Below are positions 20,856 to 27,827 of a stretch of 50,420 nt of DNA, piece after piece. Under the pieces are notes generated by a model. That model searched no databases. It had not been told where the DNA came from and saw nothing but the letters and a program-made list of their open reading frames with translations. This DNA is from Patescibacteria group bacterium. GTDB taxonomy: Bacteria > Patescibacteriota > Minisyncoccia > Phycocordibacterales > UBA6065. How positions within the stretch are numbered: the stretch's first letter is position 1; every line of letters starts with the position of its first letter. The position numbers and the translations under genes are program-made. The stretch covers positions 1 through 50,420 of the forward strand of contig JAGWHV010000001.1 in assembly GCA_028866595.1 (NCBI GenBank). The letters are read 5' to 3'.

Positions 20856-22154
20856 ATGACCATAGAAGATTTCGAAAAACTGAATATCCCCGACGCGCCC
20901 GGCGTCTATTTCTGGAAAGAAGGCCGGACTATTCTTTATATCGGCAAAGCCACGTCGCTCTGCGATCGCGTCAGGTCGTATTTTTCGGCTGATCTCATAT
21001 CGACCCGCGGCCCGCGCATGGTCGACATGGTTTTTCGCGCTGATTCGATCGAATGGATGGAGACAGATTCTGTCCTCGAAGCGATGATCGCCGAGGCTAA
21101 CTTGATAAAAAAGCATTGGCCTGACTATAACGTCAAAGAAAAAGACGATAGGAGCTGGAACTATGTCATCATCACCCGCGGCGGGCGCCACGGTCGGCGC
21201 AGTGAACGCGGCCCAAGCGGCGAATTTCCGCGCGTCCTCACGATCCGCGGCCGGACGCTCGAAGTTGAGAAGCAAAAGAAGCTCCTCAAAGTCCGCCGGA
21301 CGTTCGGGCCGTTCACGAGTGGCTCGGCATTGCGCGAAGCTCTCAAAATAATCCGCCGGACATTCCCGTTCATCGACAGGCACTCATCGTCGAAATACAC
21401 GAGCACCTTTTACCGCCAGATTGGCCTCGCTCCCGACACCGCCACCGCCGAGGCGCGAGCCGCGTACGAGAAAAATATCGACCACATCATTCTTTTCTTT
21501 GAAGGAAAAAAGAAAAAGCTCATCCGCGAGCTCGATCGAGAGATGGACGCCTGCGCCAAAAAGCTCGAATTTGAAAAAGCCGCTCTGATCAAAGGCAAGA
21601 TCTTTGCCCTCGAGCATATCCAAGACGTCGCCCTTATCAAAGACGACGTCCAAGCATTCGATTGGCGGCCGGAGACGGCTGATCGCGAAGCGGAGGGTTT
21701 TCGCATCGAGGCGTATGACGTCGCTCACATGTCCGGCAAAGAAACGGTCGGCGTCATGACTGTCGTCATCGACGGTGAGCCGGATAAAAACGAATACCGC
21801 CGATTCAAGCTCGATTCGCGGACGGGCAATAATGACACCGCCAACCTCCGCGAGATCATCGAGAGGCGAGCGAAGCACCCCGAATGGCGCTCGCCGAACC
21901 TCATCGTTATCGACGGCGGCCAGAGCCAGCTCAATCTCGCGGAAAAAACATTCCGTGCTCTCGGCATCTCGGTGCCTCTTGTCTCTGTCATCAAAGACGA
22001 CAGGCACAAGCCTGCGGACATTCTCGGAGATCCGGCTCTCATATCGCGGCACAAGAAAGCAGTGCTCCTCGCCAATAGCGAAGCGCACAGATTCGCGATC
22101 TCCTATCACAGGAAGCTCCGCCGGATCAGGAATCCTCGCCGAGGCACATTCTAA
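20856..22154 (+). CDS. uvrC: Excinuclease ABC subunit C, short form
   Basis: Dual-incision nuclease of nucleotide excision repair, 432 residues from the ATG at 20856. A GTG at 20817 lies inside the TATAGT promoter box and is unlikely; a TTG at 20838 is possible. Order: GIY-YIG domain for the 3' cut (PGVYFWKEGRTILYIGKA), UVR motif (DREMDACAKKLEFEKAALIK), and an RNase-H-like domain for the 5' cut (YDVAHMSG, LIVIDGGQSQL, and the HRFAISYHRKLR segment with its histidine). The protein stops right after this domain, so the C-terminal helix-hairpin-helix pair of typical (about 600-residue) UvrC is absent. The promoter is TGTTATAGT at 20810-20818. Confidence 0.95.
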   Translation: MTIEDFEKLNIPDAPGVYFWKEGRTILYIGKATSLCDRVRSYFSADLISTRGPRMVDMVFRADSIEWMETDSVLEAMIAEANLIKKHWPDYNVKEKDDRSWNYVIITRGGRHGRRSERGPSGEFPRVLTIRGRTLEVEKQKKLLKVRRTFGPFTSGSALREALKIIRRTFPFIDRHSSSKYTSTFYRQIGLAPDTATAEARAAYEKNIDHIILFFEGKKKKLIRELDREMDACAKKLEFEKAALIKGKIFALEHIQDVALIKDDVQAFDWRPETADREAEGFRIEAYDVAHMSGKETVGVMTVVIDGEPDKNEYRRFKLDSRTGNNDTANLREIIERRAKHPEWRSPNLIVIDGGQSQLNLAEKTFRALGISVPLVSVIKDDRHKPADILGDPALISRHKKAVLLANSEAHRFAISYHRKLRRIRNPRRGTF

Positions 22155-22187
22155 CCGCTCGGGCGCAACCTGCGTTATACTTGGTAT

Positions 22188-23180
22188 ATGTCTTTCGCTC
22201 AAAAGATACGAGTGGCGGTGCTCCGCGGTGGGCCTTCGTCGGAATACGACGTATCACTCAAATCCGGCGAGGCCGTTCTCAAAAATCTGCCTTCGAGATA
22301 CGAAGGCATAGACGTTTTCATATCGAAAGACGGCGTCTGGCACGTCCATGGCGTCGAGAAGAGCCCGGCGGAGGCGCTTAAAACGGCCGACGTCGCTTTC
22401 GTCGCCCTCCATGGCCAATACGGCGAGGACGGCAAAGTCCAAGCCATCCTCGAGCGCCTCGGTGTCCCATTCACGGGCTCGAACGCATTCGCTTCTGCGG
22501 TGGCGATGAACAAGCACCTCGCCAAAAAAGCTCTCGGTGCCCTTAAAGGCAAGATAAAGATGGCCGCTCATAAGATATTCTCCCGCGAAGAAGTCGCACA
22601 GAAAGGCCCTCACATCATATTCCGCGAGATCGTCTTGCCCTCCATCGTCAAGCCGTCTTCTGCCGGTTCGTCCATCGGCATATCGATTGTGAAATCATTC
22701 TCCGATCTCGAGCCGGCGCTCCGGCAAGCTCTCGAGCACTCCGACGCCGTCATCATCGAAGAATTCATAGAGGGCAGGGAAGCGACATGCGGCATCCTCG
22801 AACGTTTCCGAGGAGAGGATCATTACGCATTCCTGCCGATCGAAATCGTCCATCCGGAGACATCGGAGTTTTTCGACTACAAGGCGAAATATGGCGGGGC
22901 GGACGGCGGCGCTCTCGAGATATCCCCGGGTAATTTCGACGAGGAGACGAAGCGGGCGATACAGACGGCGGCCGCTCTCGTTCATCGCGAGCTCGGCTTG
23001 CGCCATTACTCCCGTTCCGATTTCATCATCCACCCGAAACGCGGTATGTATTTCCTCGAAGCAAATACGCTCCCGGGCCTCACGGCGGAATCTTTGGTGC
23101 CGAAATCGACGGCCGCCGTTGGGCTCTCGATGCCGCAATTCCTCGATCACGTCATATCGCTCGCTCGCGGGGAGGCGTAG
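22188..23180 (+). CDS. ddl: D-alanine--D-alanine ligase
   Basis: ATP-grasp ligase making the D-Ala-D-Ala end of peptidoglycan precursors in the cytoplasm; 330 residues, slightly short. Recognisable elements are VLRGGPSSEYDVSLKSG at the N-terminus, HGQYGEDGKVQ, KPSSAGSSIG, EEFIEGREATCG, the omega loop FFDYKAKYGG, HYSRSDFI and EANTLPGLTAESLVPK. The serine and tyrosine of the D-Ala site appear conserved. Promoter TATACT (22176-22181) is 6 bases before the ATG, with no Shine-Dalgarno site. Together with mltG it indicates a peptidoglycan wall. Confidence 0.96.
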   Translation: MSFAQKIRVAVLRGGPSSEYDVSLKSGEAVLKNLPSRYEGIDVFISKDGVWHVHGVEKSPAEALKTADVAFVALHGQYGEDGKVQAILERLGVPFTGSNAFASAVAMNKHLAKKALGALKGKIKMAAHKIFSREEVAQKGPHIIFREIVLPSIVKPSSAGSSIGISIVKSFSDLEPALRQALEHSDAVIIEEFIEGREATCGILERFRGEDHYAFLPIEIVHPETSEFFDYKAKYGGADGGALEISPGNFDEETKRAIQTAAALVHRELGLRHYSRSDFIIHPKRGMYFLEANTLPGLTAESLVPKSTAAVGLSMPQFLDHVISLARGEA

Positions 23181-23194
23181 AAAATCTATTCAGG

Positions 23195-23212
23195 TGGACC
23201 GTACAGGATTCG
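23195..23212 (-). pseudogene. Duplicated 3' end of tRNA-Ala(TGC)
   Basis: An 18-base copy of the tRNA 3' end (half T-arm, acceptor strand and discriminator A), identical to 23339-23356 in the intact gene 144 bases away and in the same orientation; one extra flanking base also matches. It may be an attachment-site-like remnant or the tail of a decayed second tRNA. Confidence 0.7.
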
Positions 23213-23292
23213 GTCACGGGTTCCGGCCTGCTGGCCGGCCCCGCGACCCCGCCTCGGCGACCTTCGTCGCCTCCGGCTTTCTCATCCTGTAC
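23201..23292. repeat. Branched inverted repeat 3 (downstream of ddl)
   Basis: Outer arms GTACAGGAT (23201-23209) and ATCCTGTAC (23284-23292) enclose two hairpins. A long one at 23212-23248 has core CCGGCC-TGCT-GGCCGG extended by GGTC/GACC. A shorter one at 23256-23271 is GGCGAC-CTTC-GTCGCC. On the minus strand the first hairpin has an AGCA loop, like the inner hairpin of element 2. The left outer arm is part of the duplicated tRNA end. Confidence 0.75.
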
Positions 23293-23295
23293 CCA

Positions 23296-23336
23296 GCATA
23301 CTAAAACACCCGCCAAAAGCGGATGTTTTAGTATGC
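23296..23336. repeat. Long hairpin 3' of tRNA-Ala(TGC)
   Basis: Perfect 13-base arms GCATACTAAAACA and TGTTTTAGTATGC with an inner CCGC/GCGG pairing and a CAAAA loop. It starts 2 bases after the mature 3' end of the minus-strand tRNA. No T-run follows, so it is more likely a processing or stabilising structure than a simple terminator. Confidence 0.8.
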
Positions 23337-23338
23337 AG

Positions 23339-23411
23339 TGGACCGTACAGGATTCGAACCTGCGACCCCCTGCTTGCAAAGCAGGTGCTCTACCAACTGA
23401 GCTAACGGCCC
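23339..23411 (-). tRNA. tRNA-Ala, anticodon TGC
   Basis: 73 bases, full cloverleaf: acceptor GGGCCGT/ACGGTCC with the G3-U70 pair that AlaRS recognises, D-stem GCTC/GAGC, anticodon stem CCTGC/GCAGG with loop TTTGCAA, and T-stem GCAGG/CCTGT. CCA is not encoded. It is flanked on both sides by partial copies of itself. Confidence 0.97.
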
Positions 23412-23421
23412 ATACCGGGTC

Positions 23422-23449
23422 TTATATCTACCAAGACAGCTAACGGCCC
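23422..23449 (-). pseudogene. Decayed 5' half of a second tRNA-Ala
   Basis: On the minus strand the segment starts GGGCCGTTAGCT and continues with TTGGTAGA, matching the acceptor and D-arm of the intact tRNA-Ala(TGC) over about 27 bases with three to five changes, then diverges. It lies 10 bases upstream of the intact gene. The D-stem is broken, so it should not fold as a tRNA. Confidence 0.65.
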
Positions 23450-23522
23450 ATTTCGGGGTTCATAGCACTTTAGCTTAGAACCGACCCTTTATCAATATCC
23501 TCGTTTAGTATAAAGTGATGCA

Positions 23523-24098
23523 ATGCCCCTCGCGCTTGTCAGTCAATTGTCGTATTTCGCTCTTTTCGTCGTGATGATCATCGAAGGGCCTGTCGTGACG
23601 TCCGCCGCGGCGTTCGCGGCGCGGTTCGGCGTGTTTTCGGTATGGGTGGTGTTCTTCCTGTCGATCGCCGGCGACATCGTCGGCGATTTCATCTATTACG
23701 GCGTCGGCTGGGCATCGCGTAAAACGCTCATCGACAACCACGGCCACAAATTCGGTCTCGATCAGGAAAAGATGGCCCGAATCGACGTGGCGTTCAAGAA
23801 GCACAAATACAAGACGCTTATCATATCGAAGCTCGTGCCGGCTCTGCCCGGGCCCGTGCTCATCGCCGCCGGCGCCCTCGATATGCCGTTTTGGACGCTC
23901 CTCTGGCTCTCGGCGGCGATGGCTGCGCCGAAATACGCGCTCTTCGCCCTCATCGGCTACGAATTCGGCGATCTCTATACGAAGTTCTTTCACTACTATG
24001 ACGTCGTTGGCTGGATAGTCGCCGCCGTTGTCATCGTTGGTTCGTATATCGCCTATAAAAAATCTCTCAAAGCGATCTTCAAAGACACAGAGCTATGA
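23523..24098 (+). CDS. DedA-family membrane protein
   Basis: 191 residues of the DedA/SNARE-associated family, polytopic membrane proteins implicated in undecaprenyl-phosphate or phospholipid recycling across the membrane. Hydrophobic segments begin at the N-terminus (LSYFALFVVMIIEGPVVTSAAAF) and include VWVVFFLSIAGDIVGDFIYY, PGPVLIAAGALDMPFWTLLW and a C-terminal VVGWIVAAVVIVGSYIAY. The conserved E-G-P region and the KLVPALPGPV loop are present. It opens a tightly overlapping operon: its TGA overlaps the ATG of the next glycosyltransferase as ATGA. A TATAAA box (23509-23514) lies 8 bases before the ATG. Confidence 0.93.
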   Translation: MPLALVSQLSYFALFVVMIIEGPVVTSAAAFAARFGVFSVWVVFFLSIAGDIVGDFIYYGVGWASRKTLIDNHGHKFGLDQEKMARIDVAFKKHKYKTLIISKLVPALPGPVLIAAGALDMPFWTLLWLSAAMAAPKYALFALIGYEFGDLYTKFFHYYDVVGWIVAAVVIVGSYIAYKKSLKAIFKDTEL

Positions 24099-25297
24099 AG
24101 ATACTTTTTTATTCTGACAATCTCTATCCGGAGATAAGCGGCATCTCTGATTCCATCATATCTCTCGCCGAAGAGCTCAAACGCCGCGGGCATGTCGTCG
24201 CATTCGCTGGGCCGCGATACGGCGCGGCCGACTACGCGATGATAGGCAAGACGCCGACGGATCCGTCGCCTCTCGATAGATATCAAGTCTGTCGCATCCC
24301 GGGCACACCTCTCGGCGCGGGTGCGGCTTCTGGCGTAGGACGCATGATCGTACCTTTCGGCTGGTCTCTCGGTTTCGTCCGACGGTTCAAGCCGGATGTC
24401 ATCCACACGCAATCGCCTTTCGGCGCGGGCATCGAGGCGTATCTCGCATCACGGATATTCGGCGTTTCTCTCGTCGGTACGAACCACACGGCTATCGACC
24501 AGTACATCAGGATATACGGTCCGTTCCGCGGAGACTGGGCTGTTTGGCTCGCGAACAAGATGTTCGCCCTTTACTACAATCGCTGCGTCTTCATGTCCGC
24601 GCCAGCCGCCGCTCTCGTCCGGGAGATGAGATCGTATGGGCTCAAGACGCCCGCTCAAATGATATCGAATCCGACGTCTCTTGGCCTTTTCTCGCCAGCG
24701 ACAGATGATGCCAAACAGGCGATCCGCCGCGAGCTCGGTCTCGACGGCAGAGTCGTGATGTTCAGCGGCCGGCTCGGCATTGAAAAGAAGACGACAGTGC
24801 TGTTGCGCGGCTTCGCCCGCCTGCGCGCGCGGGTGCCCGATGCTAGGCTCGTCATCGCCGGCGGCGGCCCCGTCGAGACGAGCCTTCGCGCCCTCGTCGC
24901 CGAAGAGAATCTCGGCGATTCTGTCGTATTTACCGGCTTCCTTGATCATCCGACACTCGCGAAATGGTACAAGGCCGCGGATGTTTTCGCTAACATGTGT
25001 CCCATCGAGACGCAGTGCCTGTCCCTCATGCAAGCGTTCGCGAGCGCTTTGCCGGCAGTCGGCGTCGATCAAGGAGCAGTTGGGGAACACATCAAGCCGG
25101 AATTCGGGTATACTGTTCCAGACGGCGGTGTCGAAGCCCTCGCCCGGGCGCTCGAACGGCTCCTCGCGGATCCGGCCGCCGCGCGGGCGATGGGCGAGCA
25201 GGCCTTCGCGTACGTCAGGCAGTTCTCCCAATCCGCCGTCGCCGATATCTGGGAAGAAGTCTATGGAAAAAGTCTCGATCGTCATACCTGCTCATAA
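24095..25297 (+). CDS. GT4-type glycosyltransferase
   Basis: 400 residues, GT-B fold, glycosyltransferase group 1. The N-terminal acceptor domain starts KILFYSDNLYPEISGISDSI. The C-terminal nucleotide-sugar domain has VVMFSGRLGIEKKTTVLLRGFARL, VIAGGGP, VVFTGFLDHPTLAKWYKAADVF and the E-rich motif as ETQCLSLMQAFASALPAVGV, where the second glutamate of the usual EX7E motif is glutamine. Several relatives transfer hexoses or mannose to diacylglycerol or phosphatidylinositol; the substrate cannot be read here. It overlaps DedA by 4 bases and the next glycosyltransferase by 35 bases. Confidence 0.92.
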   Translation: MKILFYSDNLYPEISGISDSIISLAEELKRRGHVVAFAGPRYGAADYAMIGKTPTDPSPLDRYQVCRIPGTPLGAGAASGVGRMIVPFGWSLGFVRRFKPDVIHTQSPFGAGIEAYLASRIFGVSLVGTNHTAIDQYIRIYGPFRGDWAVWLANKMFALYYNRCVFMSAPAAALVREMRSYGLKTPAQMISNPTSLGLFSPATDDAKQAIRRELGLDGRVVMFSGRLGIEKKTTVLLRGFARLRARVPDARLVIAGGGPVETSLRALVAEENLGDSVVFTGFLDHPTLAKWYKAADVFANMCPIETQCLSLMQAFASALPAVGVDQGAVGEHIKPEFGYTVPDGGVEALARALERLLADPAAARAMGEQAFAYVRQFSQSAVADIWEEVYGKSLDRHTCS

Positions 25298-25976
25298 CGA
25301 AGAGGAATTTTTACCAGCCACGATCACGGCGGCTTTGGCGCAGGATTATCCTGATTTCGAGATCATCGTCGTCGACAACGCTTCGATCGACCGGACATCG
25401 GAAGTCGCTCGCTCATTCGGCGGCGTGACTGTCGTCTATGAGCCGAACAAGGGCCTCCTCCATGCCCGCGAGCGCGGCAGAAGGGAAGCCTCGGGCGAAA
25501 TCATCGTCAACATGGATGCCGACTGTCTGCCCGAGCCAGATTGGCTCTCGCGCGGCGCCGCTCATCTCCATGATCCAGCCGTCGTCGCTGCCACGGGGCC
25601 GTATTACTATTATGACGGCGGCCGGATCTTTCGGGCTTTTTCTTTCTACTCGCAGAAATACGTCTATCGGGTGATGAATCGGATTATCCAGGCATTTAAT
25701 CTTGGCGCTGTTCTCATCGGTGGCAACAGTTTTATCCGAGCCGAGGCTTTGGAAAAGGCCGGTGGCTACAATACCGCTCTCCTTTTTTATGGAGAAGACA
25801 CGGACACCGCCCGCCGCGTCTCTCGGCACGGCCGCGTCATATTCGATCCGAACCTTTTCCAGAGCACCTCGGCACGGCGCATCAAAGCCGAAGGCGCTTT
25901 CACCATACCGATCCGTTACGTCTTCCATTTTTTTAAGGTACTCTATACGGGCAATCGACAAAAGAAAGCGCAATGA
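25263..25976 (+). CDS. GT2-family glycosyltransferase
   Basis: 237 residues, GT-A fold. The true start is the ATG at 25263 (MEKVSIVIPAHNEEEFLPAT), the canonical beginning of this family; the frame is open far upstream inside the previous gene. The nucleotide-diphosphate site is VNMDADCLPEPDW, and the acceptor/catalytic region includes GGNSFIRAEALEKAGGYN and GEDTDTARRVSRHG. A C-terminal aromatic segment (YVFHFFKVLYTG) may contact the membrane. It overlaps the GT4 gene by 35 bases and the PAP2-like gene by 4 (ATGA), so translation of the operon should be coupled. Confidence 0.93.
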   Translation: MEKVSIVIPAHNEEEFLPATITAALAQDYPDFEIIVVDNASIDRTSEVARSFGGVTVVYEPNKGLLHARERGRREASGEIIVNMDADCLPEPDWLSRGAAHLHDPAVVAATGPYYYYDGGRIFRAFSFYSQKYVYRVMNRIIQAFNLGAVLIGGNSFIRAEALEKAGGYNTALLFYGEDTDTARRVSRHGRVIFDPNLFQSTSARRIKAEGAFTIPIRYVFHFFKVLYTGNRQKKAQ

Positions 25977-26611
25977 AGGATATCCCCGCACTGTTCAAAG
26001 ATCGCACATTCCTGAAGCTCTTCCTCGGAGCGGTCGTTTTGCTCGCCGCCGCTCTGATCATCAATTTTTATGCCGGCACATACGCGACCAAAAGCGAGAG
26101 CAATTATGTCACCGACATCATTCTTTCCAACATTCCGGTATTCGACGTGGATGCTGTCTTCATCTATGGCGGCTACGCGCTCGTGGCGATCGTCCTCCTC
26201 GTCTGTTTCGCCATGCCCCGGCGCATGCCTTTCACGATAAAAGCCATCGCGCTTTTCTATGTCATCCGCTCGATATTCGTAACGCTCACTCACATCGCGC
26301 CGTTTCCGACGCATATCGTCGTCGACGCGAGCAGTCTCATACATCTTTTCGATTTCGACGGAGAATTGTTCTTTTCGGGGCACACCGGATTGCCTTTCCT
26401 CATGGCGCTCCTGTATTGGGACAACAAGTACCTCCGCGTCGGATTCATCGCCCTGTCTGTCTTCCTCGGCGCAGTCGTGCTCATGGGCCATGTTCACTAT
26501 TCCATCGACGTCTTCTCGGCTTTTTTCATAACGTATGCTATATATGGTATCGCCGAGCAGGTATTCAAGAAGGATAAAGAGTTCGGCAACGCGGCGACAT
26601 TGTTGCCGTGA
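25973..26611 (+). CDS. PAP2_C / sphingomyelin-synthase-like membrane enzyme
   Basis: 212 residues with about six hydrophobic segments. The catalytic triad of the PAP2_C (sphingomyelin synthase-like) family is visible: H137 in FSGHTG, and H175 with D179 in HYSIDVFSAFFIT. Family members either move phospho-headgroups between lipids or hydrolyse lipid phosphates on the outer membrane face. In this operon, after DedA and two glycosyltransferases, a role in decorating or recycling a glycolipid or undecaprenyl carrier is a reasonable inference. Ordinary PAP2 phosphatase motifs (KX6RP) are not seen. The C-terminus is short and charged. tRNA genes follow. Confidence 0.85.
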   Translation: MKDIPALFKDRTFLKLFLGAVVLLAAALIINFYAGTYATKSESNYVTDIILSNIPVFDVDAVFIYGGYALVAIVLLVCFAMPRRMPFTIKAIALFYVIRSIFVTLTHIAPFPTHIVVDASSLIHLFDFDGELFFSGHTGLPFLMALLYWDNKYLRVGFIALSVFLGAVVLMGHVHYSIDVFSAFFITYAIYGIAEQVFKKDKEFGNAATLLP

Positions 26612-26631
26612 CGCGCTTCTGGCGCTATGAA

Positions 26632-26702
26632 GGGCCTATAGTATATCGGTAATACGCATCCATGGCATGGATGAGTGTCGGGTTCGACTCCCGATAGGTC
26701 CA
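26632..26702 (+). tRNA. tRNA-Ala, anticodon GGC
   Basis: 71 bases. Acceptor GGGCCTA/TAGGTCC with G3-U70, D-stem GTAT/ATAC, anticodon stem CATCC/GGATG with loop ATGGCAT, and a T-arm with TTCGACT. CCA is not encoded. Confidence 0.95.
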
Positions 26703-26714
26703 CAAGGAGGACTT

Positions 26715-26788
26715 GCACCCTTAGCTCAGTCGGCTAGAGCGTTCCCTTCACACGGGAGAGGCCACACGTTCGAATCGTGTAGGGTGCA
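26715..26788 (+). tRNA. tRNA-Val, anticodon CAC
   Basis: 74 bases. Acceptor GCACCCT/AGGGTGC, D-stem GCTC/GAGC, anticodon stem TTCCC/GGGAG with loop TTCACAC, and T-stem ACACG/CGTGT. CCA is not encoded. Confidence 0.95.
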
Positions 26789-26796
26789 CACGGGAA

Positions 26797-26830
26797 GAGG
26801 CCGCGCGGCGCTCTGCGCCGCCGCGGCCTC
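26797..26830. repeat. GC-rich hairpin between tRNA genes
   Basis: GAGGCCGCG...CGCGGCCTC arms with an inner CGGCGC-TCT-GCGCCG and a one-base bulge. Its 18-base core (26804-26821) recurs exactly in the terminator at 27781-27798. No T-tract follows; it may guide tRNA processing. Confidence 0.75.
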
Positions 26831-26841
26831 GGTCCCGAGAC

Positions 26842-26912
26842 GGGCCTATAGTCTAGTGGTACGACGCGTCATTCGCATTGACGAGGCGGGGGTTCGATTC
26901 CCCCTAGGTCCA
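26842..26912 (+). tRNA. tRNA-Ala, anticodon CGC
   Basis: 71 bases. Acceptor GGGCCTA/TAGGTCC with G3-U70, anticodon stem CGTCA/TGACG with loop TTCGCAT, and a T-arm GGGGG-TTCGATT-CCCCC. CCA is not encoded. With the GGC and TGC genes this covers the whole alanine codon box. Confidence 0.95.
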
Positions 26913-26938
26913 CATCAAGGATTGTGCACATATAGCGG

Positions 26939-26967
26939 TTTACAGGTATAGATCGGCGTTCTATACT
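26939..26967 (+). promoter_or_regulatory. Sigma-70 promoter of a small secreted protein
   Basis: TTTACA (26939-26944), a 17-base spacer, TATACT (26962-26967). The predicted start is about 8 bases before the ATG at 26982. Confidence 0.6.
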
Positions 26968-26981
26968 CGTCTTGGCCCCTG

Positions 26982-27281
26982 ATGAAGAGATTACTACTTC
27001 TCGCCGCGATCTTCACGGCACCCCTTGCACTTTTTGTCCGAGGACGCGTTCCCGAAAAGGTTCGCACGTCCCGGCTCATACCGGACGGCGCCAAGTCGTT
27101 TATCGCTCCGGCGCCGTGTCCCATCGCGGGCATGCTCTCCCTGGGAGACGAGCGTTCGTCGGAAACGTCCGACGGATCAGCGTCTTCTTGGACGGGCCGT
27201 CCGCCCCGCCAGCCTGCAAGCCGGCCTCTCTGGTCGCGCGAGCATTTTCCACAGGACTGCGCAGATCCGCCGGTCATATAA
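26982..27281 (+). CDS. Small putative secreted protein (99 residues)
   Basis: Not recognised. An N-terminal signal-type sequence (MKRLLLLAAIFTAPLALFV) is followed by a Pro/Ser/Arg-rich tail without obvious fold, with two cysteines (in APCPIAG and QDCADPP). It has its own good promoter, and an intrinsic terminator starts 3 bases after the stop codon, which supports a real gene. The next gene also encodes a small exported protein and has a similar upstream sequence (CTATACT, then CGTC and a GCCCC run just before the ATG), so the two units may share origin or control. Confidence 0.5.
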   Translation: MKRLLLLAAIFTAPLALFVRGRVPEKVRTSRLIPDGAKSFIAPAPCPIAGMLSLGDERSSETSDGSASSWTGRPPRQPASRPLWSREHFPQDCADPPVI

Positions 27282-27283
27282 GC

Positions 27284-27306
27284 CCCGCGCCTTGCGCGGG
27301 TTTTTT
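27284..27306 (+). terminator. Intrinsic terminator
   Basis: CCCGCGC-CTT-GCGCGGG followed by TTTTTT (27301-27306). A TTGCGC inside it, 16 bases before TATACT (27314-27319), could be the -35 of the next gene. Confidence 0.9.
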
Positions 27307-27343
27307 GTTCGACTATACTGGGACAAAATCCCGTCCTTGCCCC

Positions 27344-27766
27344 ATGAAAATCAAGACATGCGTCCTCGCCGCGATGGCCATCATCGCATCCGCCGCGCCG
27401 CTCTTCGGCCAGCCGTCGAAATCGTTTCCGCAATATGGCTCGCGCCAAATCGCGGATAATGAGAAGTCTATCCTCTCGCCGCAGACTGAACGCGAGCTCG
27501 ACCAGAGGCTTGCCCTTCCGCCGCCCGAGACGGAGACGCAAGCGATCTTCGATTTCGTCCGCGTGCGCGATGCGCTCAAGTTGAAGGTCGTCGGCCCATC
27601 CGGCGTGAGTTTCGTGTCGAGCGGCGACGAGTCTGTTGGGTTCAAGCACTCGTCGCTCGTCTATCGATATCAGCCGCACGAATTTCCCGATTCGTTCAGC
27701 GGCCTGATGATCCACGCTTTCATCCTCCCTTTGCGGAGAGTTTTCGAAGGCCGATCGCGATACTGA
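27344..27766 (+). CDS. Small putative secreted protein (140 residues)
   Basis: Not recognised. Start chosen at the ATG 27344 because it opens a clear signal peptide (MKIKTCVLAAMAIIASAAPL, then FGQ as likely cleavage point); the frame is open further upstream but passes through the preceding terminator. The mature part is about 115 residues, polar, with a short helical stretch (SPQTERELDQRLALPPPETE) and a beta-like C-terminal half. It contains no cysteine after the signal and no lipobox. The promoter TATACT (27314-27319) leaves a leader of about 17-18 bases. The terminator follows 11 bases after the stop. Confidence 0.6.
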   Translation: MKIKTCVLAAMAIIASAAPLFGQPSKSFPQYGSRQIADNEKSILSPQTERELDQRLALPPPETETQAIFDFVRVRDALKLKVVGPSGVSFVSSGDESVGFKHSSLVYRYQPHEFPDSFSGLMIHAFILPLRRVFEGRSRY

Positions 27767-27777
27767 TTTGAAGACCG

Positions 27778-27808
27778 CCCCGCGGCGCTCTGCGCCGCGG
27801 GGCTTTTT
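27778..27808 (+). terminator. Intrinsic terminator
   Basis: CCCCGCGGCGC-TCT-GCGCCGCGGGG (27778-27802) followed by CTTTTTCTT. The core is identical to the hairpin between tRNA-Val and tRNA-Ala. The zwf -10 box TATACT (27813-27818) begins right after its T-tract. Confidence 0.93.
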
Positions 27809-27827
27809 CTTGTATACTTCTCATGTT

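Noticed and set aside
27768..27827. Longer zwf start and the out-of-frame ATG at 27823
   Set aside because: The extended frame passes through a perfect terminator hairpin, and the ATG at 27823 is in another frame. The TTG at 27828 fits the position of the -10 box and the family N-terminus.
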